64,000 nt of DNA from Longibaculum muris (GTDB lineage Bacteria; Bacillota_I; Bacilli_A; Erysipelotrichales; Coprobacillaceae): NCBI RefSeq assembly GCF_004343035.1, contig NZ_SMCQ01000012.1:19205-83204 (forward strand), given 5' to 3'. The position numbers and the translations under genes are program-made. The first letter of the stretch is position 1, and each line of letters opens with the position of its first letter. Of the stretch, positions 43,766 through 53,491 are shown piece by piece. The notes under the pieces were generated by a model. It did not search any database. It was given only the letters and a program-made list of their open reading frames with translations, and had not been told where the DNA came from.

Positions 43766-45619
43766 TTAATAATGTTGTTTTAAGTAAATAAGTAAGACCG
43801 AAATATCCGCTGGATTAATTCCTGAAATACGCGATGCTTGAGCTATTGTTATAGGTTTAATTTGAGATAATTTTTGTTTTGCTTCTAATGATAAGTTTAA
43901 GACATCATCATAATTAATATCACTTGGAATTTGTTTTTCTTCCATTTTCTTAACTTTTTCTACTTGTCTTTGTGCCTTATCAATATATCCTTTATATTTA
44001 ATTAAAATTGTAACACGTTTTTCTTCTTCTGGAGTTAAAGTTGTTTCACCAATAAATGGTTTTAATTTTTGATAATCCATTTCTGGTCTTTGTAATAAAG
44101 CTTTTGCACTAATTCCTTCACTTAAGCGAGAAGAACCTAATGCTTCTAAAACATCATTAACCTCACTCTTTGGGGTAAAACGAATACTTTCTAAACGTTC
44201 AATCTCATCATGAATATGATCCATTTTATCCAAATAAGCTTGATAAACTTCATCACTGACAAGATGTGCATCATGTCCATATGTTCTTAAACGCTCATCA
44301 GCATTATCATGACGCAATAATAAACGATATTCTGCACGTGATGTCAACATACGATAAGGTTCTTTGGTTCCTTTAGTTACCAAATCATCAATCATAACAC
44401 CAATATAAGCTTCATTACGTTTTAAAACTAATGGATCCTCATTATCTAATTTCTTAGTTGCATTAATTCCAGCAATCAATCCCTGTGCAGCAGCTTCTTC
44501 ATAACCACTTGTGCCATTGATTTGACCGGCTGTAAACAAATTCTTAATTACCTTTGTTTCTAATGATGGCCATAATTGTAATGGATCAATTGCATCATAT
44601 TCAATTGCATAAGCATATTTTAAAATAACACAATCTTCTAATCCAGGAATTGTACGAATCATTTTTTCTTGGATATCATGTGGCATTGAAGTTGAAAATC
44701 CTTGAACATAGATAGTATTCATTTCTTTTGATTCTGGTTCTAAGAAGATTTGATGTTGTGGTTTATCAGAAAATTTAACAATCTTATCTTCGATAGATGG
44801 ACAATATCTTGGTCCAATTCCTTTGACAATACCTGAATACATACTACATTTTGATAAATTATCTCTAATAATTTGATGAGTTGTTTCATTTGTATATGTT
44901 AAATAACAAGGAGTTTGTTCTTCAATGGGTATGAATTTTGTTGTTTCATAGCTAAATGCTAGAGGTTCATCGGTTCCCGGTTGTAATTGAGTCTTTGTAT
45001 AATCAACACTATTGATTTCAACACGTGGTGGTGTTCCTGTTTTTAATCTTTGAATCCTAAAACCTAGTTCTCTTAATTTATCTGAAAGAAATAATGATTG
45101 TCTTTCTTGATCTGGTCCACTAGGTGTCTTTTGATCCCCAACTAAGATTTCTGCTTTTAAATAAGTTCCAGTTGTTAAAATAACTGTCTTTCCTCCATAA
45201 ACTTCGCCATTATCTAAGATAACACCCTTAACCGTATCATCCTCAATCATTAAATCCTCAACCATACCTTCAACAATATCCAAATTTTCTTGTTGTTTTA
45301 AAATATTTTGCATATAACGAGGATAAGCTTTTTTATCAGCCTGCGCACGCAATGATTGAACCCCTGGACCTTTAGCAGTATTTAACATCTTCATTTGCAA
45401 ATAAGTCGCATCAGCTGTTTTTCCCATTTGCCCACCTAATGCATCAATTTCTCTTACAATAATTCCTTTGGCTGGTCCACCAATAGAAGTATTACATGGT
45501 AATGATCCAACATTTTCAAAATGTGAAGTTACCAATAAAGTTTTTTTACCAATTCTCGCTGGTGCAAGGCAAGCTTCAATTCCGGCATGTCCGCCTCCAA
45601 CAACAATAACATCATACAT
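43766..45619 (-). CDS. mnmG: tRNA uridine 5-carboxymethylaminomethyl enzyme MnmG
   Basis: 617 aa flavoprotein. N-terminal FAD site VGGGHAGIEA, then CNTSIGGPAKG with the catalytic Cys, and the C-terminal GidA-associated helical domain. With MnmE it modifies U34 of tRNAs. SD AAAGGAG before ATG 45619. The minus-strand promoter TTGATA-N17-TAATAT (45649-45677) overlaps a 22-bp palindrome. Confidence 0.97.
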   Translation of the reverse strand: MYDVIVVGGGHAGIEACLAPARIGKKTLLVTSHFENVGSLPCNTSIGGPAKGIIVREIDALGGQMGKTADATYLQMKMLNTAKGPGVQSLRAQADKKAYPRYMQNILKQQENLDIVEGMVEDLMIEDDTVKGVILDNGEVYGGKTVILTTGTYLKAEILVGDQKTPSGPDQERQSLFLSDKLRELGFRIQRLKTGTPPRVEINSVDYTKTQLQPGTDEPLAFSYETTKFIPIEEQTPCYLTYTNETTHQIIRDNLSKCSMYSGIVKGIGPRYCPSIEDKIVKFSDKPQHQIFLEPESKEMNTIYVQGFSTSMPHDIQEKMIRTIPGLEDCVILKYAYAIEYDAIDPLQLWPSLETKVIKNLFTAGQINGTSGYEEAAAQGLIAGINATKKLDNEDPLVLKRNEAYIGVMIDDLVTKGTKEPYRMLTSRAEYRLLLRHDNADERLRTYGHDAHLVSDEVYQAYLDKMDHIHDEIERLESIRFTPKSEVNDVLEALGSSRLSEGISAKALLQRPEMDYQKLKPFIGETTLTPEEEKRVTILIKYKGYIDKAQRQVEKVKKMEEKQIPSDINYDDVLNLSLEAKQKLSQIKPITIAQASRISGINPADISVLLIYLKQHY

Positions 45620-45658
45620 ATTTTATCACACTCCTTTATACCGCATTCATATTAGCAC

Positions 45659-45680
45659 AAATTGATAATATTATCAATTT
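45659..45680. promoter_or_regulatory. Perfect 22-bp palindrome between mnmG and the CoA-binding gene
   Basis: Half site AAATTGATAAT followed by its exact complement. It includes the -35 hexamer of the mnmG promoter and lies just upstream of the + strand TATAAT at 45695-45700. Could be an operator or AT-rich coincidence. Confidence 0.4.
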
Positions 45681-45716
45681 TAATTCATATATGTTATAAT
45701 AAGTTGAGGTGAGATT

Positions 45717-46097
45717 ATGAATCCTAAAGATATTTTAAATATGTATTATCATTTTGCTGTGGTTGGTGTGAGTCAAAATAAAGAAAAATATGGTTATAAG
45801 ATTTTTAAAAGATTATTAGAGAAAAATAAACAAGTTTATGGTATATCACCAGTTTATAAAGAAATTGAAGATCATCCAATATATCCTTCATTAGAAGCGG
45901 TTGAACAACCGATTGATGTGGTTGTATTTGTTGTCAATAAAAACTATGTTTATGATTATGTTGATGAAATGGTTGGTCTAGGAATTCATTATGCTTGGAT
46001 GCAGCCAGGAACTTATGATGACGAATTATTAGAATATATGAAAAATGTTGGTGTAACACCGATTTTAGCATGTGTTTTAGTTGAAACAAGTGAATAG
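45717..46097 (+). CDS. CoA-binding domain protein
   Basis: 126 aa, single Rossmann-type CoA-binding domain (COG1832): FAVVGVSQNKEKYGYKIF near the start and PGTYDDELLEYMKN later. Small standalone forms have no established function. SD GAGGTG before ATG 45717; followed 8 bp later by an acetyltransferase gene. Confidence 0.85.
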   Translation: MNPKDILNMYYHFAVVGVSQNKEKYGYKIFKRLLEKNKQVYGISPVYKEIEDHPIYPSLEAVEQPIDVVVFVVNKNYVYDYVDEMVGLGIHYAWMQPGTYDDELLEYMKNVGVTPILACVLVETSE

Positions 46098-46105
46098 GAG
46101 ATTAT

Positions 46106-46618
46106 ATGCATATTAGATTAGCTCAAGAATCAGATTATCAAAAGATATATGAACTTGTCCAAACAGCTTTTTTAACAGCACAAGTCAGTGATGGAACAGA
46201 ACAAGATTTTGTTTTAAAGTTACGTGAAGGCGATACATTTATTCCTCAGTTAGAATTTGTTGCTGAAGATAATAATGAACTGATTGGACATATTATGATG
46301 ACAAAACAAAATATTCAAACACAAAATGGTATTTTAACAGGTGTTTTGGTTGCACCTCTATGTGTTAAAAAAGAATATCGGAATCAAGGAATCGGCCGTG
46401 CTTTAATAACTCATGCTCATCAATGTGCTAGACAACTAGGTTATCAAGCTGCTTTTCTTGTAGGGGATCCTCTTTATTATCATAGATTTCAATATTTCCA
46501 AACGAACAAGTTCAACATTAAAAATAATTCAGAAATCCCTGATCAATATGTTTTAGCTTGTGAACTCAATCATGACTCTTTAAAGAATATTGTTGGAGAA
46601 ATAAATATTGTTGAATAA
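46106..46618 (+). CDS. GNAT N-acetyltransferase (YhbS-like)
   Basis: 170 aa. Acetyl-CoA binding motif A VKKEYRNQGIGRALITHA and motif B region YQAAFLVGDPLYYHRFQY, as in YhbS-type acetyltransferases. Substrate unknown. Second gene of a two-gene operon with the CoA-binding protein. Confidence 0.88.
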   Translation: MHIRLAQESDYQKIYELVQTAFLTAQVSDGTEQDFVLKLREGDTFIPQLEFVAEDNNELIGHIMMTKQNIQTQNGILTGVLVAPLCVKKEYRNQGIGRALITHAHQCARQLGYQAAFLVGDPLYYHRFQYFQTNKFNIKNNSEIPDQYVLACELNHDSLKNIVGEINIVE

Positions 46619-46637
46619 CAGATGAATTTTCATCTGT
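46618..46637 (+). terminator. Terminator after the GNAT gene
   Basis: ACAGATGA-ATTT-TCATCTGT followed by TTTATTTTG. Confidence 0.8.
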
Positions 46638-46680
46638 TTTTATTTTGTTATGGTACACTAAAGAAAAGGGAGGTTTTGTT

Positions 46681-48123
46681 ATGAAAACATACTTAAAATT
46701 ATATTTCTTTCAATATCTACTGTTATTCTTTTGTCTATCCTTACCTGCTATGACATTATATCTTATTCCTCTTGTTCCTTTTCTTTCCATACTTTTCTTA
46801 GCTATTTATCAATATGTACGTTATTATCATCATAAATTAAATGAAGAAACCTTGAAGTTTCATACTACTATATCATTGATTGTGCTTATAGCTTTAACCA
46901 TTTCACTTATTTTTTCTCGTGGATATTTGAGTTCTCCAGCATGGATTCTTTTCTATATAACGGCAATTCCTTTTGCTCCTTATTTATTTGGAGTTATTTT
47001 TATAGGAGATTATATGGTATGTTTTTTATCTATTGTTCTTATTCTTTTTTCAAATATTTTATTTATCTCTTTTTATCTTAAACCTGTTCATTACATTAAA
47101 AAGATATGCTTAATTATTTTAATAGCTGTTATTGGTATGGGAGGAAATAATTTTCTTTATCAAAACAGTCAAAGTCAAAGATATAAAGGTGGACATGATT
47201 TTGAATATATGAACGGTTATTCTAGCACTGATCTTAGTGATTATACCCCTTATGCCACTAACAGTAAGCTTGTCACTTTAAAAGAACCTAGTTCTTTTAT
47301 CATTGAAAAGGAAGCTGATATGCCTATTTTAGATGGAGCAGAAGCTTGTTATCCTGTCTATAGTGCGATTGCTAAGGCGGTATATAAGGATATTGATTCC
47401 CTTGAAAGACAATATCAAATTGATTATCAATATACCAATGGTAAGATTGTAACATTTACAAATACTTCTATAGGTTATTCTCGTTTATTTAATGGTGAAA
47501 TTGATATGTTCTTTGGAGCTAAACCTTCAGCATCACAACTTGAAGAAGCGAAAAGTTCAGGTGTAGAACTTGAATATACACCGATTGGAAAAGAAGCATT
47601 TGTGTTCTTTGTTAATCAAAAAAATCCAATTGATAATCTTTCAACACAACAAATTAAAGATATTTATCATGGTAGTATTACAAATTGGAAAGAAGTTGGT
47701 GGACATAATCATGATATTAGTGCTTTTCAAAGACCTGAACGTTCTGGTAGCCAGGCAATGATGAATTATTTTATGGGTGATACATCATTAAAAGAACCAT
47801 TGACTTATGAAATGTTATCAGGTATGGGTGGAATTATTAATGAAGTTGCTCAATACTATAATGAGGATGGAGCAATTGGGTATACATTTAAATATTTTTT
47901 AGAGGGATTACATCAAGAAGATCATGTCAAGATACTTTCTGTTGATGGTGTTTATCCTACATCTGAGAATATAAAAGATAAGACTTATCCAATTTCTACT
48001 TATTTATATTGTGTAACTTTAAAATCAAATCAAAAAGAGAATGTCAAAAAATTAAAGAATTACTTACTTTCAAATCAAGGTCAATATATTATCGAAAAAA
48101 CTGGTTATTGTAGTCTAAAATAA
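46681..48123 (+). CDS. Membrane-anchored PstS-like phosphate-binding protein
   Basis: 480 aa. Residues ~5-165 hold five or six transmembrane helices; residues ~205-480 are a periplasmic-binding fold of the PstS/PBP-like family: GAEACYPVYSAIA, TNTSIGYSRLFNGEIDMFFGAKP, SITNWKEVGG, RPERSGSQAMMNYF (phosphate-type SGSQ loop). PstS is normally a free lipoprotein with a pst ABC system; here it is fused to a helical membrane domain and no pst genes adjoin. ATG 46681 follows GGGAGG. Could sense rather than import anion. Confidence 0.75.
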   Translation: MKTYLKLYFFQYLLLFFCLSLPAMTLYLIPLVPFLSILFLAIYQYVRYYHHKLNEETLKFHTTISLIVLIALTISLIFSRGYLSSPAWILFYITAIPFAPYLFGVIFIGDYMVCFLSIVLILFSNILFISFYLKPVHYIKKICLIILIAVIGMGGNNFLYQNSQSQRYKGGHDFEYMNGYSSTDLSDYTPYATNSKLVTLKEPSSFIIEKEADMPILDGAEACYPVYSAIAKAVYKDIDSLERQYQIDYQYTNGKIVTFTNTSIGYSRLFNGEIDMFFGAKPSASQLEEAKSSGVELEYTPIGKEAFVFFVNQKNPIDNLSTQQIKDIYHGSITNWKEVGGHNHDISAFQRPERSGSQAMMNYFMGDTSLKEPLTYEMLSGMGGIINEVAQYYNEDGAIGYTFKYFLEGLHQEDHVKILSVDGVYPTSENIKDKTYPISTYLYCVTLKSNQKENVKKLKNYLLSNQGQYIIEKTGYCSLK

Positions 48124-48125
48124 AA

Positions 48126-48147
48126 GGAGATAGTTTTTACTATCTCC
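48126..48147 (-). terminator. Terminator of tatD-yabE
   Basis: GGAGATAG-6 nt-CTATCTCC with TTTTATTTT following on the minus strand; overlaps the stop codon. Confidence 0.75.
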
Positions 48148-49078
48148 AAAAGTTTGCGTTTCCACTTCCAACAGAAACAACTTCAAATTTTGTATTGTAT
48201 GAAGTTCCACCACCAAAATATGATTTACCAGAACCTTCACTACCTTTAAAAATATCTACTTTGTTTCCTTTAATAGCACCACCACGGTCTACTACAATAC
48301 CATAGATAGTTCCATCTGTATTAAGATTATGATTAGAAATCTTAATAACAGTTCCAAAAGGAATTGATCTATCAGCCGCTAAACAATAATATTTACGACC
48401 TTTATAATATAAATATGGTGAGTTAGAATTATTAACTCCAGTTTTTGGTGAAAGCTTAATTCCGGTAGATGAAGTTCCACCACATCCACGACAATCTCCA
48501 CCATAAGTTGTTAAACGTCCAGTAAATGTTGTTCCATCACTGACTCCACCATATCTAATAACTTTATCAACTGGTTTTTCTATAATTTCTTCTTTAATTA
48601 ACTTCTTATTTGTTTCTTTACCATTTGCATAAGTTAATAAATAAGTACGTTTAACTTTACCATTTTTACCTTCTTGTTCAATTGTTTTTGTCCAGCTTCC
48701 GCTGCCTTTTGTAACTGTTGAGTATTCTAATGTTTCAATTTGAGTTTTTGTTTTTGTTTCAACTCTTGTAATCTTAATAAGATCATTTTGTTGGACAACT
48801 TCTTCTTTATCTTTATTTAAAGTATCATTCTTGTCTAACTCAATATTTAATTCATTTAAAACATTTGATACTGTGTCCTGCTTTACTAAATAGTCCTTTT
48901 CTTCTTGAATACCATCTTTTAATTTGATATCCACAGTTGGAATAAAATTCTTAATTTGATTAACGGCTCCAGATGTTACTGTTGCTAACATAACAACAAC
49001 ATAAACACAAGCCACTGCTAAAATACCCTTTGTTCGGCTGTTAGCCGAGACAACGATTTCCTTAGCTTTTTTTAACAT
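48140..49078 (-). CDS. yabE: YabE-like cell-wall protein (DUF348, G5, 3D domains)
   Basis: 312 aa. N-terminal transmembrane/signal segment (~18-40), a DUF348-like stretch (~52-100), a G5 domain (~105-165) and a C-terminal 3D domain in which the three Asp are in AADRS, VVDRGG and KVDIF. Related to Rpf/YabE murein hydrolases, so it likely cuts peptidoglycan outside the cell. Follows tatD as in B. subtilis (yabD-yabE). SD AAGGAGG. Confidence 0.85.
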   Translation of the reverse strand: MLKKAKEIVVSANSRTKGILAVACVYVVVMLATVTSGAVNQIKNFIPTVDIKLKDGIQEEKDYLVKQDTVSNVLNELNIELDKNDTLNKDKEEVVQQNDLIKITRVETKTKTQIETLEYSTVTKGSGSWTKTIEQEGKNGKVKRTYLLTYANGKETNKKLIKEEIIEKPVDKVIRYGGVSDGTTFTGRLTTYGGDCRGCGGTSSTGIKLSPKTGVNNSNSPYLYYKGRKYYCLAADRSIPFGTVIKISNHNLNTDGTIYGIVVDRGGAIKGNKVDIFKGSEGSGKSYFGGGTSYNTKFEVVSVGSGNANFWR

Positions 49079-49092
49079 AATAATAATCCTCC

Positions 49093-49851
49093 TTATTTAA
49101 TCCCAAACATTCTTTTGGCATTAAATGTTGTGATTCTAGCAACGTCTTCTATCTCCATGTTCTTTAGCTTTGCTATTTCCTGGGCAATATACACAACATT
49201 TGCTGGCTCATTCAACTTCCCTCGAAATGGGTGAGGTGTTAAATAAGGACAGTCTGTTTCGATCATTAAATGATCAATACCAATTGTCGTAGCAACCTCT
49301 TTAGGTACTCTTGCATTCTTAAATGTCACTGGTCCAGCTAGCGATATTTCAAACCCAATGTCTACATATCTCTTTGCCATTTCAACTGATCCACTATAAC
49401 AATGCATTATGCCACGATGTGCTGCATGACTTAAGATACTATAAGTATCTTCATAGGCGTCTCTTGCATGAATAACAATAGGTTTATCATGTTTTTTTGC
49501 AATATCTATCTGTTTTAAGAAGATATCTTTTTGTTTATCACGAGGAACTTCATCCCAGTAATAATCAAGCCCAATTTCGCCTAAGGCAACAACACGCGGG
49601 TCTTGAAGTAAGACTTCAATTTCATTTAAATCTTCATCGGTTGTATCTTTGCAATCATTAGGACTAATTCCTACTGTTGCATAGATAAATGGGTATTCAT
49701 GAGCAATCCCTACAGCTCGTTTTGAAGAAGATAAATCATATCCAGCAACCACAATATATTCAACTTCATTTTCTAATGCATGTGCAATAAATTGTGCTCT
49801 ATTAAAATATAATTCATCGCTATTTAAATGTGTATGTGTATTGAAGTACAT
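49093..49851 (-). CDS. tatD: TatD-family metal-dependent hydrolase
   Basis: 252 aa TIM-barrel metallohydrolase. Motifs FNTHTHLNSD, GEIGLDYYWD, IHARDAYEDT, MHCYSGS, IETDCPYL. Probable 3'-5' DNase/RNase. ATG 49851 has GGGTGAG upstream; the longer frame upstream is not supported. B. subtilis yabD-yabE order is retained. Confidence 0.92.
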   Translation of the reverse strand: MYFNTHTHLNSDELYFNRAQFIAHALENEVEYIVVAGYDLSSSKRAVGIAHEYPFIYATVGISPNDCKDTTDEDLNEIEVLLQDPRVVALGEIGLDYYWDEVPRDKQKDIFLKQIDIAKKHDKPIVIHARDAYEDTYSILSHAAHRGIMHCYSGSVEMAKRYVDIGFEISLAGPVTFKNARVPKEVATTIGIDHLMIETDCPYLTPHPFRGKLNEPANVVYIAQEIAKLKNMEIEDVARITTFNAKRMFGIK

Positions 49852-50140
49852 CTCTCTCACCCTAGGGCATAATATCAAATTTTTTTACCTTTGTCAAATT
49901 TCTAAATTAATAAAATAGAAATTAAGTTGTTGTAATCGACATTTTTCATCATTTTGTTAATATAAGACCCATACTTATTTGTCAATTTAACAAATTATTA
50001 TCATATCTTTTTCACATTTTCTATCAAAATAAAGAATTCATCTAAGATTGTAGACAATCATTAAAATCACAGACATTCTGTATATAGTATGTCTATTTCA
50101 CAGTTTTATAATCAAAAATGCCTACTATAAAAAGAAAAAA
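49852..50140. other. Gene-free gap between tatD and prs
   Basis: About 290 bp. It holds the tatD promoter on the minus strand (TTGACA 49980-49985, 17-bp spacer, TATTAA 49957-49962) and an inverted AGACAT/ATGTCT pair near 50081-50096. I see no gene, tRNA or riboswitch. Confidence 0.5.
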
Positions 50141-50161
50141 GGAGTTGATAAGCTCAACTCC
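50141..50161 (-). terminator. Terminator of glmU-prs
   Basis: GGAGTTGA-5 nt-TCAACTCC followed by TTTTTTCTTTTT on the minus strand. Confidence 0.85.
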
Positions 50162-50171
50162 ATTCTATAAA

Positions 50172-51128
50172 TTAACCTTTAAAATCAAATTGTGTAAACA
50201 CATCACTGACTGGTAAATTATTTTCAATACTTTCAATTGTATGTGCTAATAATTCAGCAACACTGATTTCTACTAATCTATCAAACTTCTTAGATTCAGG
50301 AATATTAATTGTATCAGTAACAACAATTTCTTTAGCTACACAAGCTTTCAATCTATCAATTGCTGGTCCTGATAAAACACCATGAGTACATGCAATATAA
50401 ACATCTTTTGCACCTTTTTCTTTTAAGACACTAGCTCCAGCAACAATTGTACCAGCTGTATCAATCATATCATCAACTAAAATACAATTTTTACCTGCAA
50501 CATCACCAATAATTCCCATAACTTCAGCAACGTTTGGTTTAGGTCTTCTTTTATCAATAATTGCAATTGGACAATCCAATGCTTCAGACATTTTTCTAGC
50601 ACGTGTTGCTCCCCCATGATCTGGTGAAACAATACATAAATCATCAATATTTTTATTTTTGAAATATTTACAAATAAGAGGTAAAGCTTCCATTTCATCA
50701 ACAGGAATATCAAAGAATCCTTGGATTTGACGAGCATGTAAGTCTACAGTTACAACTCTATTTACCCCAGCTACTGTTAATAAATCAGCAACTAAACGAG
50801 ATGTAATAGGTTGTCTAGGTTTTGCTTTTCTATCTTGTCTTGCATATCCAAAATATGGAATAACAGCTGTAATTTCTTTAGCAGAAGCTCTTTTTAAAGC
50901 ATCAGCTAATACTAAGACTTCCATTAAGTTTTCTGTAACTGGATTAGATGTAGATTGAACAATAAATACATCTTTTCCTCTCACTGATTCACCAATTTCT
51001 ACTAAAATTTCACCATCAGCGAAATGATGAACATCACATTTACCAACTTTCGTACCTAAAATATCAGCAATTGAATTTGCTAAGTCTTGATTAGATGACA
51101 AAGCAAAAATAGTTATATTGTTTTTCAT
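50172..51128 (-). CDS. prs: Ribose-phosphate pyrophosphokinase
   Basis: 318 aa. Makes PRPP from ribose 5-phosphate and ATP. FGYARQDRK catalytic flexible loop, VDLHARQIQGFF, and PRPP loop LVDDMIDTAGTI. Downstream of glmU as in B. subtilis. Confidence 0.97.
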   Translation of the reverse strand: MKNNITIFALSSNQDLANSIADILGTKVGKCDVHHFADGEILVEIGESVRGKDVFIVQSTSNPVTENLMEVLVLADALKRASAKEITAVIPYFGYARQDRKAKPRQPITSRLVADLLTVAGVNRVVTVDLHARQIQGFFDIPVDEMEALPLICKYFKNKNIDDLCIVSPDHGGATRARKMSEALDCPIAIIDKRRPKPNVAEVMGIIGDVAGKNCILVDDMIDTAGTIVAGASVLKEKGAKDVYIACTHGVLSGPAIDRLKACVAKEIVVTDTINIPESKKFDRLVEISVAELLAHTIESIENNLPVSDVFTQFDFKG

Positions 51129-51147
51129 GTTTTACCTCTTTTTCTCC

Positions 51148-52545
51148 TTATTTTTTATTCTTTCTTTTTTCGTATTCTTTCATTCTGATTTCTTCTAAGA
51201 CTTTACTATAACCTTGTTTATTCACTTGTCTTGCTCTTGCAATTGCCATTGCATCTTCTTCTACTTCTTTAGTAATTGTAGAACCAGCTGCAATATAAGC
51301 ATTCTTTCTAACTGTTACTGGTGCAACTAAGTTTGTATTACATCCAATAAAGACATGATCTTCAATCTTTGTTAAAGATTTATTCTTACCATCATAGTTA
51401 GATGTAATTGTTCCACATCCAAAGTTAACATCTTCACCAACTTCAGCATCACCAACATATGTTAAGTGTGAAGCCTTACTACCTTTACCAAAAATAGCCT
51501 TTTTCATTTCTACGAAGTTTCCTAAGTGGGCATTTTCTCCAATATGACAATTTGTTCTTAGTCTTGCATAAGGTCCAATATCAGCACCATTTTCAATGAT
51601 TGAATCACTTAACACTGAAAATTTAATTTCAACATTGTCTTTAATTTCCATATTGGTAAATTCACAATATGGTCCAATATGACAATTGTTACCAATTACT
51701 GTTTTTCCTTTAATAATACACCCTGGTTCGATTGTTGTATCAACACCAATCACTACATCTCTACCAATATAAGTATTGCTAGGATCAACAATATTTACAC
51801 CATTTAATAAATGTTCTCTATTAATACGATCTCTTAAGATTTGTGTTGCCTCTGCTAATGCTAAACGATCATTAATTCCACCAACTTCATTGAAATCATC
51901 AATCTTATAAGCATCCACTCTTAATCCTTGTCCATCCATAATTCCAATGACATCAGTCACATAATACTCATTTTGAGCATTTTGATTTGTCACCTTTGAT
52001 AACGCATTAAATAAAGCTTGATTATCAAAACAATATTCTCCTGTATTCATTTCTGTAATATCCCTTTGACAATCTAACAAATCTTTAAATTCTACAATAC
52101 CTTTTACTTGTCCATCTTCTTTAATAACACGACCATAATGAGTTGATGTATCACAATCAGCACTCATAATAGTTGCTTGATTTTGATGTTCTTGATGATA
52201 ATCAATAAATCCTTGTAAAGTTTCTTTACGAATTAATGGTGCATCACCATTTAATACTAAAGTCAATCCTTCTTTATCGCCAAGAATATCTTTTGCTTGT
52301 AAAACTGCATGACCAGTTCCCAATTGTTCTTTTTGATGAACAAAAGTAACACCTTCAACAATAGCTTCAACTTGCTCTGCTCCATGACCAACAACAACTA
52401 TCGTTTCATCCACACCTAAAGCTTTTAATTCATCAACAACATGATTAATCATTGGCTTGTATAAAACTTCATGAACGACCTTTGGTTTCTCAGACTTCAT
52501 GCGAGTTCCCTTACCAGCCGCTAATACGACAGCATACTTTTTCAT
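51148..52545 (-). CDS. glmU: Bifunctional GlmU (UDP-GlcNAc synthesis)
   Basis: 465 aa. N-terminal uridylyltransferase with LAAGKGTRMKS; C-terminal left-handed beta-helix acetyltransferase with hexapeptide repeats (from ~residue 255) and the catalytic HLTYVGDAEVG. Makes UDP-GlcNAc for cell wall. SD AAGGAGAG. Confidence 0.97.
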   Translation of the reverse strand: MKKYAVVLAAGKGTRMKSEKPKVVHEVLYKPMINHVVDELKALGVDETIVVVGHGAEQVEAIVEGVTFVHQKEQLGTGHAVLQAKDILGDKEGLTLVLNGDAPLIRKETLQGFIDYHQEHQNQATIMSADCDTSTHYGRVIKEDGQVKGIVEFKDLLDCQRDITEMNTGEYCFDNQALFNALSKVTNQNAQNEYYVTDVIGIMDGQGLRVDAYKIDDFNEVGGINDRLALAEATQILRDRINREHLLNGVNIVDPSNTYIGRDVVIGVDTTIEPGCIIKGKTVIGNNCHIGPYCEFTNMEIKDNVEIKFSVLSDSIIENGADIGPYARLRTNCHIGENAHLGNFVEMKKAIFGKGSKASHLTYVGDAEVGEDVNFGCGTITSNYDGKNKSLTKIEDHVFIGCNTNLVAPVTVRKNAYIAAGSTITKEVEEDAMAIARARQVNKQGYSKVLEEIRMKEYEKRKNKK

Positions 52546-52625
52546 TTTACACTCTCCTTAACGCCCCTATTCTAACAAAAAATAGATAAAAAAAAAAGAG
52601 GAAAGAAGAAATACTTACCTTATTT

Positions 52626-53486
52626 TCAATATTTTTCTTTCTCTTTATGCAATAATTCAGTCTTTCTGACAAAATTATATTTGTTTTGAAAAAATTCATA
52701 GCCTTTTTCTAGAATATCTGAGTTCATTGTCAAGCCAAAAACACTTGAACCACTACCAGACATCAATGTCCCATCAAAACCTAATTCTATCATTTCTTTT
52801 TTTATTTGAGCAATTTCTGGAACAATCTCTAAAGAAGGTGCTTCTAAGGTATTTCCTAAACTATCAACAACTCCTTGATAATCATTATCTTCAATACTTT
52901 GCTTCATTTTCATAATATCTGGATGAATAGCATGAGCTAAATCTAACATACCAAATGATTTCTTAGTTGGTACACCTTTTTTAGGTTTAACAATTAAAAC
53001 ATGACAACGAAATTCATTATCAATAAATTCTAACTTTTCACCAATTCCTCTTACAACAGCCATCTGTTCATAGATACAAAAAGGAATATCTGCCCCAACT
53101 TCTTTACCAATTTCTGCTAATGTTTCTAAAGATAAATTCAAACCAAACATTTGATTCATCGCTCTTAAAACTGCCGCCCCATCTGCACTACCTCCAGCCA
53201 AGCCAGCTTGAGTTGGAATATGTTTATAAATATGAATCTTGACTCCAGCATTAATGTGATAACGTTCAATTAAAATTTGGGCAACTTGATACATAATATT
53301 TTTTTCATCAGTAGGCATACGATAACTATTTGATGTAATTTCAATTCCTTGATCAATTCTATGAATATAAATCAAATCATGAAGTGTAATAGGTGCCATA
53401 ACCATTTCTAAATCATGGTATCCATCTGCTCTTTTTCTAACGACATCTAATGCTAAATTGACTTTTGCATAGGCTCTTACTTTCAT
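52626..53486 (-). CDS. ispE: 4-diphosphocytidyl-2-C-methyl-D-erythritol kinase
   Basis: 286 aa GHMP kinase; AYAKVNLALDV start, ATP loop PTQAGLAGGSADGAA, and LMSGSGSSVFG. Fourth step of the MEP isoprenoid pathway. Follows yabG by 5 bp, as the ispE/yabG neighbourhood of Bacillus. SD AGAGGATG. Confidence 0.96.
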   Translation of the reverse strand: MKVRAYAKVNLALDVVRKRADGYHDLEMVMAPITLHDLIYIHRIDQGIEITSNSYRMPTDEKNIMYQVAQILIERYHINAGVKIHIYKHIPTQAGLAGGSADGAAVLRAMNQMFGLNLSLETLAEIGKEVGADIPFCIYEQMAVVRGIGEKLEFIDNEFRCHVLIVKPKKGVPTKKSFGMLDLAHAIHPDIMKMKQSIEDNDYQGVVDSLGNTLEAPSLEIVPEIAQIKKEMIELGFDGTLMSGSGSSVFGLTMNSDILEKGYEFFQNKYNFVRKTELLHKEKEKY

Positions 53487-53491
53487 TCAAC

